Shown: piece by piece, positions 1 to 5,880 of the stretch
Layout: every line of letters begins with the position of its first letter
Position numbering within the stretch: the stretch's first letter is position 1
Origin: an uncultured Eubacteriales bacterium
GTDB taxonomy: Bacteria > Bacillota_A > Clostridia > Oscillospirales > Acutalibacteraceae
Reading direction: 5' to 3'
NCBI GenBank assembly: GCA_934454005.1
Contig: CAKSGI010000087.1
Location: 1 to 7,305, forward strand
Length of the DNA: 7,305 nucleotides
The notes under the pieces: model-generated
Told to the model about the DNA's origin: nothing
Seen by the model: the letters and a program-made list of their open reading frames with translations, nothing else
The model's database searches: none
Translations under genes and position numbers: made by a program

Positions 1-1
1 T

Positions 2-1162
2 ATAGATATGGAGAACGAAAATGTTTTAGCAAAAGGAAATTGTGAAAGAATATGAATTGATGGAGGCATTATAACTCATAAGTTACCGGATGGAAGATCA
101 AAGGTATTATCTGTTAATATGAGTAATCATACAGAAGCTTTTATGAATGTAAAAGATATGCTTTTAGATAATGAAGTTGGAGTGATAAAAAAATTAAATG
201 AGGTTTCGGCGATTGGTCATAGAATTGTTCAAGGTGGAGCGTTATTTAATAAATCTGTTTTAGTAGATGAAGATGTGATTAAAGGAATAGAGAGTTTAAT
301 ACCTCTTGCACCGCTACATAATAGTGCTCATGTTCAAGGAATAAAAGCTTGTATGGATGTGTTTGGAAAAAATGTTCCAGAAGTAGTTGTGTTTGATACC
401 TCCTTTCATTCAACTATGCCCGCAAAAGCATATATGTTTGCTGTTCCTTATGAGTATTATGAGAAATATAAAATAAGAAGATATGGGTTCCATGGAACGT
501 CACATAGGTATGTTAGTAATAGATGCGCAGAGCTTATGAAGAAAGATATAAAAAAATTGAAATTAATTACATGCCATTTGGGAAATGGATCATCTATTAC
601 AGCGATAGACTCTGGTAAGGTTATAGATACAAGTATGGGGCTAACACCGCTAGATGGTTTTATGATGGGAACAAGGAGTGGAACATTGGATCCCTCTGTT
701 GTTACATTTATAGCTGAAAAGGAAAATATGACTCCAGAAGAAATGAGCAATATGTTAAACAAAAAATCAGGATTGTTAGGTATTTCTGGTATATCAAGTG
801 ATGATAGAGACATTTGTAAGGCAGTTGAGAATGGAAACGCAAGAGCTAAACTTGCCCATGATATGCTTGAGTATGAAATAACTAAATTTATTGGGGGTTA
901 TATGGCTGTTTTAGGAGGATGTGATGCAATAGTATTTACAGCAGGATTAGGAGAAAATCAATCAAGTCATAGGCAAGTGGTTTGCGATAATTTATCTTAT
1001 TTAGGAGTTAAAATTGATTCTCAACTTAATGAAGTTATGGTTAGAGGAAAAGAGGGAAAAATATCATCTCCTGACTCTAAAATAGATGTGTATGTGATAC
1101 CAACTAATGAAGAATTATTAATTGCGAGAGATACAAAAGAAATAGTAGAAAACTTAGAATAA
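2..1162 (+). pseudogene. ackA: Acetate kinase, 5'-partial, interrupted by an in-frame TGA
   Basis: Acetate kinase interconverts acetate + ATP and acetyl phosphate + ADP in the cytoplasm, and in fermenting clostridia it yields ATP with phosphotransacetylase. Frame 2 reads IDMENENVLAKGNCERI, then TGA (53-55), then IDGGIITHKLPDG, and continues open to TAA at 1160-1162. The family has ERIG at this point, so one base change (GGA to TGA) explains the stop. About 17 codons, including the N-terminal phosphate-loop region, lie off the left edge. With them the protein would be about 403 aa, a normal AckA length. Downstream motifs are intact: GHRIVQGG, PLAPLHN, FDTSFH (catalytic Asp), YGFHGTSHRYV, HLGNGSS, GTRSG (catalytic Arg), FTAGLGEN and PTNEELLIARDT. 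The first ATG after the stop (119) has no Shine-Dalgarno and would make a 347-aa protein lacking the essential N-terminus. Family identity is certain. Whether this is a true pseudogene, a sequencing error or a readthrough case cannot be told from here. Confidence 0.85.
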
Positions 1163-1219
1163 ATTTTTTATTAAAATATGTGTTAATTTAAAAGTATAAA
1201 TAAAAAGGGAGTGTTTTTA

Positions 1220-1621
1220 ATGTTATGTCCAAAGTGTGGTAGTGTTACTTCTAATGAATCAAAATTTTGTGAAGTGTGTGGTGAAAGTTTGCATAGTAAT
1301 GAACAACATCCTGTGGCGCAAGATAAAGTACAAAATTATCCTGTGATAAAAGATTATATGGTATTTTCAGTTTTAGTATTGGCGTTTTGTTCTAAAATTT
1401 TTGGTGCAATTGCGTTAGCGAATTCATCTAAAGTTTCTGCGTTATTATATAGTGGAGATATCACAGAGGCAATGGAAGTTTCTAAAAAAGCAAAAAAATG
1501 GTGCATAGTAGCATTAATTTTAGGGATATTAAAAGTTGTTGCTATTGTTCTATCTGTGATATTATTTTCCTGCATTTTTATGATGAGTTATGGATCTGGA
1601 ATTAATTATTTTTCTTACTGA
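1220..1621 (+). CDS. Zinc-ribbon and CD225/dispanin-like membrane protein (paralogue 1)
   Basis: Predicted small membrane protein of 133 aa. An N-terminal zinc ribbon has C3-x2-C6 and C17-x2-C20 (CPKCG, CEVCG). A polar linker (about 22-44) leads to a CD225/dispanin-like part: a hydrophobic segment (about 46-68) starting YMVFSVL, the loop SSKVSALLYSGDITEA (69-84) followed by a basic KKAKK stretch, and a second membrane segment (about 95-121). The ATG at 1220 is chosen because GGGAG at 1207-1211 lies 8 nt upstream. A GTG at 1211 in the same frame overlaps that site and is a worse start. The gene ends in tandem stops TGA-TAA. It lies 57 bp after acetate kinase and opens a four-gene run. CD225 is the family of the animal interferon-induced transmembrane proteins, which act on membrane fusion and curvature; no bacterial function can be assigned. 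The CD225 call is from motif resemblance. Confidence 0.82.
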   Translation: MLCPKCGSVTSNESKFCEVCGESLHSNEQHPVAQDKVQNYPVIKDYMVFSVLVLAFCSKIFGAIALANSSKVSALLYSGDITEAMEVSKKAKKWCIVALILGILKVVAIVLSVILFSCIFMMSYGSGINYFSY

Positions 1622-1645
1622 TAACTTAGTTTGAAAGAGTATAAT

Positions 1646-1975
1646 ATGTTAGATGACGCTAATAAAACAAACGAAAAAAATTTGTTTAAGGATAAAAATG
1701 ATGAACGTAGTCAAAAAAATAGTGTAAACAATTATATGGTGTTTTCTGTGCTAACTACAATATTTTGTTGCTTTATTTTTGGAATAATTGCCATAATTTA
1801 TTCGAGTAAGGTTTCAAAGATGATTGCGGCAGGAGACATTGATAATGCTATTAGATTCTCTAAAATAGCAAGAAATTTAGATATAATAGGAATAATATTA
1901 GGAGTATTGTTATTTTTAGTGTATTCTATATTGGCTTTTATGGGAGCGTTTACATTTTATGGGATTTACTATTAA
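1646..1975 (+). CDS. CD225/dispanin-like membrane protein without zinc ribbon (paralogue 2)
   Basis: Predicted membrane protein of 109 aa. Residues 1-28 are hydrophilic and charged, with no cysteines, so the zinc ribbon of its neighbours is absent. Next come a hydrophobic segment (about 31-52; YMVFSVLTTIFCCFIFG), the dispanin-type loop SSKVSKMIAAGDIDNA (53-68), and a second membrane segment (about 79-106). It is clearly paralogous to the genes on either side: YMVFSVL is identical in paralogue 1, and SSKV, GDI and an alternating Ser/Ala pattern are shared by all three. The ATG at 1646 is preferred because GAAAGAG (1633-1639) lies 6 nt upstream. A TTG at 1631 in frame would add five residues and would overlap that site. 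The gene starts 24 nt after paralogue 1 ends and precedes paralogue 3 by 17 nt, so it is probably in one transcript with both. Function unknown. Confidence 0.78.
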   Translation: MLDDANKTNEKNLFKDKNDERSQKNSVNNYMVFSVLTTIFCCFIFGIIAIIYSSKVSKMIAAGDIDNAIRFSKIARNLDIIGIILGVLLFLVYSILAFMGAFTFYGIYY

Positions 1976-1992
1976 AAATTGGAGGTTATCTT

Positions 1993-2592
1993 ATGTTTTG
2001 TCCAAACTGTGGATTTGAAAATATTGACACAAATGTATGTCGAAATTGTGGAGAAAAGTTAAATTTAAGAAGTGAAAATTTAGATAGTAATGAGGAAAAT
2101 AATCATATAAATTCTAATGAACAATCTGCAAACTATAATGGAGCAAATGGGTGCAATGATTCCGATAATAAAAAATTTAATAGTTGCGATGAAGTGAATC
2201 CTTATGAAAATCCTTATTCAAATAGACAATATGTTACTAATCAAACAAGTACTTATAGATCGTACCAAGATCAAAATCAATATAATAATCAAGGACATCA
2301 TGAGAATAATTTTAAACCGGTATATAATTATATGGCTTGGTCAATATTGTTAACAATTTTCAATTTTTGTTCTTGTGTTGGTGCTGTGTTAGGTGTAGTT
2401 GCTATAGTTTATTCATCAAAGGTTACTACTTATTTAGCATTAGGAGATATTGATAATGCGCATGTAGCTTCAAATGTAGCAAAAGTTTTAAATATAATTA
2501 ATTCTATTATTTTAGGATCTATAGTTGTATATTATGTTGTATTTATGCAATTGGGATATGTAGTATTAGACTACTCTACATGGTTAAGGTGA
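1993..2592 (+). CDS. Zinc-ribbon, Asn-rich linker and CD225/dispanin-like membrane protein (paralogue 3)
   Basis: Predicted membrane protein of 199 aa. The N-terminal zinc ribbon has C3-x2-C6 and C16-x2-C19 (CPNCG, CRNCG). Residues about 26-110 form a low-complexity, strongly hydrophilic linker rich in Asn, Gln, Ser and Tyr, much longer than in paralogue 1. The CD225-like part follows: a hydrophobic segment (about 113-140; YMAWSILLTIFNFCSCVG), the loop SSKVTTYLALGDIDNA (141-156) and a second membrane segment (about 168-192). In animal dispanins the N-terminus is cytosolic; the same orientation here would place the ribbon in the cytoplasm (inference). GGAGG at 1981-1985 lies 7 nt before the ATG and fixes the start. 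The stop TGA at 2590-2592 lies inside the ribosome binding site of the next gene, and both genes are in the same frame. The linker may be a flexible tether; no function is known. Confidence 0.83.
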   Translation: MFCPNCGFENIDTNVCRNCGEKLNLRSENLDSNEENNHINSNEQSANYNGANGCNDSDNKKFNSCDEVNPYENPYSNRQYVTNQTSTYRSYQDQNQYNNQGHHENNFKPVYNYMAWSILLTIFNFCSCVGAVLGVVAIVYSSKVTTYLALGDIDNAHVASNVAKVLNIINSIILGSIVVYYVVFMQLGYVVLDYSTWLR

Positions 2593-2594
2593 TC
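2586..2594 (+). promoter_or_regulatory. Ribosome binding site overlapping a stop codon
   Basis: AAGGTGATC sits 4 nt before the ATG at 2599 and matches AGGTGATC, the 3' half of the extended Shine-Dalgarno consensus. It contains the TGA (2590-2592) that ends the upstream zinc-ribbon/CD225 gene, so ribosomes ending there can reinitiate on DUF2752. Confidence 0.7.
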
Positions 2595-2598
2595 TAAA

Positions 2599-3030
2599 AT
2601 GATAAAAATAATAAAAAAGTATTCAAGGATGTCTTTAACAATTTTATTATTATTAATGATAGCCGGGACGATGTTTTTGTATTTTAATGTTCCAGGAGAG
2701 TCAAAAATTTTTCTGCCATGTTTTTTTCACTATATAACTAATTTATATTGTCCGGGTTGTGGAAGTACTAGATTATTATATTCTTTAATACACGGTGATA
2801 TAGTTACAGCTTTAAAATGTAATATATTAGTATTAATTTTTATTCCTATACTTTTTTATTCATTTATAGTTTTATGTGTTAATATATATTTAAAAAAACA
2901 AGTTTTAAGGCCTATAAATTTTACTCCTGCTATTTCTAGAGCAATTGTAATTATAGTTATAATATTTACTATTTTTAGAAATATACCACTTGTTCCATTT
3001 TCATATTTAGCCCCAATTAGCTTAGTGTAA
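2599..3030 (+). CDS. DUF2752 family membrane protein
   Basis: Predicted integral membrane protein of 143 aa, last gene of the four-gene run. Hydrophobic segments lie at about 12-29, 74-98 and 113-130. Between the first and second is the DUF2752 signature CPGCGSTRLLYSLIHGDIVTAL (starting at residue 51): Cys-Pro-Gly-Cys-Gly-x-Thr-Arg, then a Gly-Asp, then Ala-Leu. C41 lies ten residues before C51 and could join the cysteine pair in metal binding or redox chemistry (inference). The biochemical role of DUF2752 is not known to me. The ATG is supported by AAGGTGATC at 2586-2594, a long match to the anti-Shine-Dalgarno tail of 16S rRNA, which contains the stop of the upstream gene; this suggests translational coupling with paralogue 3. 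A hairpin terminator begins 25 bp after the TAA stop. Confidence 0.85.
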   Translation: MIKIIKKYSRMSLTILLLLMIAGTMFLYFNVPGESKIFLPCFFHYITNLYCPGCGSTRLLYSLIHGDIVTALKCNILVLIFIPILFYSFIVLCVNIYLKKQVLRPINFTPAISRAIVIIVIIFTIFRNIPLVPFSYLAPISLV

Positions 3031-3054
3031 GTTATTTTTAAAAAATTATTTTAC

Positions 3055-3097
3055 CCCCATTTATTAAACTGTTAATTTTAATGTTTAATAGATGGGG
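3055..3097. terminator. Bidirectional intrinsic terminator between convergent genes
   Basis: CCCCATTTATTAAAC (3055-3069) pairs with GTTTAATAGATGGGG (3083-3097) over 15 positions with one T-G wobble, leaving a 13-nt loop. The base of the stem is GC-rich. On the plus strand it is followed by the T-rich CTATTTTATAG, and on the minus strand by an A/T-rich tract that includes TTTTTT. It lies 25 bp after the DUF2752 stop and 5 bp beyond the DUF4363 stop on the other strand, so it probably ends both transcripts. Confidence 0.85.
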
Positions 3098-3102
3098 CTA
3101 TT

Positions 3103-3483
3103 TTATAGTATATTATAAATACTCGGAGTTTCAGTATCTACGAGGTCATTTATTGATGATTTTATTTTTGATGTTTCTATATAAAACTGATATAAGTTTA
3201 ATGTAGATAAACTTACTTCCATAATTTCCATAGATTGATCTATATCTTCTAAGCTTTTGTGATCTACAAATATTGCGAGTTTATTGTGACTTTTGTTCCA
3301 TTGAGACGAAATTTGCTCGGCAAATGATATGGCATTTTCAAGATTTCCAATCGATACAGTTTCTTCTATTTCAGAAATTTGAGATTCTATATTTTCGGCT
3401 ATATTTGATACCCATATAATCTCGCCTATACATAATCCAATTACTACTATTAAAGTTGAGATAGCTATCCATATGCGTTTCAA
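3103..3483 (-). CDS. DUF4363 family membrane-anchored protein
   Basis: Predicted protein of 126 aa with one N-terminal membrane segment (about 4-25) behind a positively charged MKR start, suggesting an anchor with the rest outside the cytoplasm. The remainder is helical and polar: an acidic stretch rich in Glu and Ile (29-43), then the family's recognisable core WNKSHNKLAIFVDHKSLEDID (62-82), and a C-terminal TPSIYNIL like the usual E-x-PTLxNIL ending. The start is TTG at 3483-3481, with AAGGAAGTG 5 nt upstream. It overlaps the stop of the DUF421 gene as TTGA, so the two are co-translated. DUF4363 proteins often lie next to DUF421 proteins in clostridia, which fits a joint role, but no biochemical function is known. 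The stop lies 5 bp from the shared terminator. The family call rests on motif resemblance. Confidence 0.8.
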   Translation of the reverse strand: MKRIWIAISTLIVVIGLCIGEIIWVSNIAENIESQISEIEETVSIGNLENAISFAEQISSQWNKSHNKLAIFVDHKSLEDIDQSMEIMEVSLSTLNLYQFYIETSKIKSSINDLVDTETPSIYNIL

Positions 3484-4157
3484 TTTTGCACTTCCTTTTC
3501 TATGATATAATAATCTCTATTTTTATTGGCTGTCATAATGAATACATCTTTTATATCTAACCCTTTTCCTTCTAAAATTCCATACACCCAATCTTTTGTT
3601 AATCCGCAAAGTGATATGCAAAAGTCAGATATTTCACCGTCATTTATAATAACAGTTTCTAATCCGGTATCTGGGATAACTATTCCGAGCATAGATGCAT
3701 CGGGTGTTCTATTTTGTGGTTTTTTTAAGACACTGAGTTTACCGTTTGTTTCAACTATGCCATAAGCAACCTCTTGTATATTAAATATATCTAATTGACG
3801 TAATTCTTCACTTAAATCTTCTATAGTCATTCTTAATCTTCTCATTTGAGTTTGATCGACTTTTCCATCATTTATTACGATGATAGGTTTTCCACAAATA
3901 AATCTTCTGAATTTGGCACTTTTGACCATTAGGCAGGATGCTATTATTTCACATATAACTAAAACAAATATAGGTATAAAACCACTTAGTAGCGGTTGTG
4001 CGGTGTTTTGCATTGGAATCGCGGCAATATCAGAAATTAAAAGAGTTACAACAAGTTCTGATGTTTGAAGTTCGCTTATTTGTCTTTTTCCCATAATTCT
4101 AATAGCTATTATTATTATTATATATAAAAGTATAGCTCGTATTAAAGAAATTACCAT
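3480..4157 (-). CDS. DUF421 (YetF-like) membrane protein
   Basis: Predicted inner-membrane protein of 225 aa, the usual length for the YetF/YdfS/YkjA family. Membrane helices lie at about 3-21, 34-50 and 58-77. The conserved N-terminal signature runs from MGKRQISELQTSELVVTLL (22-40) to SDIAAIPM (42-49). The cytoplasmic DUF421 domain follows: FICGKPIIVINDGKVD (86-101), MRRLRMTIEDLSEELR (105-120), then NIQEVAYGIVETNGKLSVL (126-144). It ends with a C-terminal part (about 158-222) in place of longer tails seen in some relatives. Start ATG at 4157-4155 has GAGGAGG (4174-4168) 10 nt upstream. Members in spore formers include YetF and the two-domain protein 2Duf, linked to inner-membrane properties and wet-heat resistance of spores; that role here is inferred from the family and the divergent ger operon. 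It forms an operon with DUF4363. Confidence 0.9.
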   Translation of the reverse strand: MVISLIRAILLYIIIIIAIRIMGKRQISELQTSELVVTLLISDIAAIPMQNTAQPLLSGFIPIFVLVICEIIASCLMVKSAKFRRFICGKPIIVINDGKVDQTQMRRLRMTIEDLSEELRQLDIFNIQEVAYGIVETNGKLSVLKKPQNRTPDASMLGIVIPDTGLETVIINDGEISDFCISLCGLTKDWVYGILEGKGLDIKDVFIMTANKNRDYYIIEKEVQN

Positions 4158-4345
4158 AAATATTATTCCTCCTCTATGGTTTTGGACTACTTAAAATAGC
4201 TTTACACTCTATCCTTAAAATATTCACAAATAATGGAATAATTAGTTTATTTATTGTAAAAATAAAATCAATCACGGTTATAAAACATTTTAGTCTTTAT
4301 ATTTTTACTTAAAGAAAATATTATCATTATTTGGAGGTAATATTG
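4158..4345. promoter_or_regulatory. Divergent intergenic region between DUF421 and gerAA
   Basis: This 188-bp, very AT-rich region must hold promoters for both the DUF421-DUF4363 operon and the gerA operon. On the plus strand, CATTTTA at 4286-4292 matches the sigma-G -10 consensus, but no good -35 lies 16-18 bp upstream. TTGTAA (4254-4259), an 18-bp spacer and TTATAA (4278-4283) make a rough sigma-A-type alternative. On the minus strand, TGAATA (4226-4221) resembles a sigma-G -35, but the nearest -10-like TATTTTA is about 22 bp away, which is too far. No promoter can be called firmly. Confidence 0.35.
4333..4337 (+). promoter_or_regulatory. Ribosome binding site that decides the gerAA start
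   Basis: GGAGG at 4333-4337 overlaps an in-frame TTG at 4331, which rules that codon out as the start. Two TTG codons follow at 4343 (5 nt spacing) and 4346 (8 nt spacing). The second has the better spacing. Confidence 0.7.
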
Positions 4346-5878
4346 TTGTTTAGATATATAAAAACTCTTATAGATATGTATACGAAACCTGCTATAAAAA
4401 AGGATATAAATAAAAATAATATTCATATGGAGAAATCTCTTCATATGAATATAAAATATTTTAAAGAACAGTTTAATGGCAGTGCAGATTTGACAATTAG
4501 GGAAATAGATATAAGTGGAACTAAAGCAGCGATTATAACAATTGAAGGAATGATAAATAAAGAAACTCTTGCTAATTCAGTTATTAATCCTATAATGAAT
4601 GGTGAATATAAAAAGAGTAGCCCATTGGATAAATATATATATTTAAGGGATAGTTTATTATCAACTTCTGAGCAAACAGAGGTAAGTGATTATGAACAAG
4701 CCTTTAAACTAGCTATGTCTGGATTTGTATTGTTATTAGTGGATGAATGTGATTTTGCTCTTGCTATAGGAATTCAAGGATTTAATTTTAGAAGTGTTTC
4801 TGAGCCAAGTTCAGAGGTTATGCAAAAAGGAGCAAATGAGGGATTTGTTGAACCATTAAGAATAAATATGACTCTAATAAGGCGAAGAATAAAAAATCCG
4901 AAGCTTAAATTTGAAACTATGCAGTTGGGATCTGTTAGTAAAACAGATATTTGTTTATGTTATTTAACGGATATTGTGTCTGATAAAATATTAAATGAGG
5001 TTCGCACTAGATTAAAAGAAGTAGATTTAGAAACTATTATAGCTTCAGGGTATATTACACCATATTTGGAGAGTAAAGGTGATTTATCGTTATTTAGTAG
5101 TGTTGGTACTTCAGAGAGACCAGATACCATATGTGGTAAAATCGCAGAAGGGAGGATAGCTATATTAGTAGATGGAGTCCCAGAAGTAATTATAGTTCCT
5201 TATTTGTTTGTTGAATATTTTCAAACATTGGATGATTATGAAAATAAGCCATATTTTGCAACATTTACAAGATGGTTAAAATATTTGTCTTTTTTTGTTG
5301 CGATTTTTCTTCCAGGTTTATATGTGACTGTTGGAACATTTAATCCGGAACTTTTTCCGGAGGAATTATTAAATAAAATAGCTACTGCGGTATCAGAGAC
5401 GCCTTTTAATTTAATGACAGAAGCATTAATTATACATTTCATATATGAAATTATGAGAGAGGCAGGTCTTAGACTTCCTAAGACTTTAGGACATGCGGTT
5501 AGTATAGTTGGTGCGCTTGTAATTGGAGAAGCAGCAGTTAACTCAGGTCTTATAGGAGCACCAACACTTATGATTCTTGCAATTACTGCTATTTCTTCAT
5601 ATGTTATACCTAAATTATATGAACCAGTGGCAATTTTAAGATTTGTTTTTATAATTGTTGGAGGAACTATGGGAACCTGGGGTATTATGCTATTATTTTC
5701 GGCAATACTTGTTAATATATGTTCTAAAAATAATTTTGGTGTTCCATTTACAGCACCTTTATCTCCATTTAGTATGTTTGGGATGAGAGATGTTGTTGTG
5801 AGAATGGGATGGAAAATTCTTGGGAAAAGGGAAAATATGGTACAAACGATGCCCGGATCTAATGTAAAGGATGAATAA
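4346..5878 (+). CDS. gerAA: Spore germination receptor A subunit, GerA family
   Basis: A subunit of a nutrient germinant receptor in the spore inner membrane; with the B and C subunits it senses small nutrients and triggers ion release. The protein is 510 aa, a usual length. The N-terminal cytoplasmic domain covers about 34-290: an opening FNGSADLTIREID (43-55), EGFVEPLRINMTLIRRRI (165-182), and SERPD with AEGRIAILVDGVPEVIIVP (256-285). The membrane domain (about 305-460) has the conserved RLPKTLGHAVSIVGALVIGEAAV (376-398) and LPGLYV (322-327). The usual RGPREGF motif reads KGANEGF (161-167) here, an odd divergence. No ATG fits the ribosome binding site, so TTG at 4346 is chosen, with 4343 as the alternative. 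The stop is 2 nt before gerAB. The substrate cannot be predicted. The symbol denotes the family only; the locus could equally be a gerK or gerX type receptor. Confidence 0.93.
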   Translation: MFRYIKTLIDMYTKPAIKKDINKNNIHMEKSLHMNIKYFKEQFNGSADLTIREIDISGTKAAIITIEGMINKETLANSVINPIMNGEYKKSSPLDKYIYLRDSLLSTSEQTEVSDYEQAFKLAMSGFVLLLVDECDFALAIGIQGFNFRSVSEPSSEVMQKGANEGFVEPLRINMTLIRRRIKNPKLKFETMQLGSVSKTDICLCYLTDIVSDKILNEVRTRLKEVDLETIIASGYITPYLESKGDLSLFSSVGTSERPDTICGKIAEGRIAILVDGVPEVIIVPYLFVEYFQTLDDYENKPYFATFTRWLKYLSFFVAIFLPGLYVTVGTFNPELFPEELLNKIATAVSETPFNLMTEALIIHFIYEIMREAGLRLPKTLGHAVSIVGALVIGEAAVNSGLIGAPTLMILAITAISSYVIPKLYEPVAILRFVFIIVGGTMGTWGIMLLFSAILVNICSKNNFGVPFTAPLSPFSMFGMRDVVVRMGWKILGKRENMVQTMPGSNVKDE

Positions 5879-5880
5879 CG

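Noticed and set aside
53..55. TGA reassigned to Gly or Trp, or read as selenocysteine
   Set aside because: TGA ends paralogues 1 and 3, DUF421 and gerAB at sensible places with overlapping starts or ribosome binding sites. Trp uses TGG, and AckA has no Cys at this position.
457..813. Minus-strand open frame inside acetate kinase
   Set aside because: It is fully antisense to conserved AckA motifs and shows no family features.
119..1162. A functional 347-aa acetate kinase starting at ATG 119
   Set aside because: There is no ribosome binding site before 119. The upstream in-frame sequence is clearly AckA, and the protein would lack the N-terminal phosphate-binding part.
3526..4068. Two plus-strand open frames opposite DUF421
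   Set aside because: They are antisense to a well-conserved gene and have no recognisable domain.
4185..4226. Sigma-G promoter for DUF421 on the minus strand (TGAATA plus TATTTTA)
   Set aside because: The spacer is about 22 bp, too long for the 16-18 bp that these promoters need.
4246..4266. Inverted repeat TTTATTT / AAATAAA in the divergent region, possible operator
   Set aside because: The stem is seven A-T pairs only, which is expected by chance in such AT-rich DNA.
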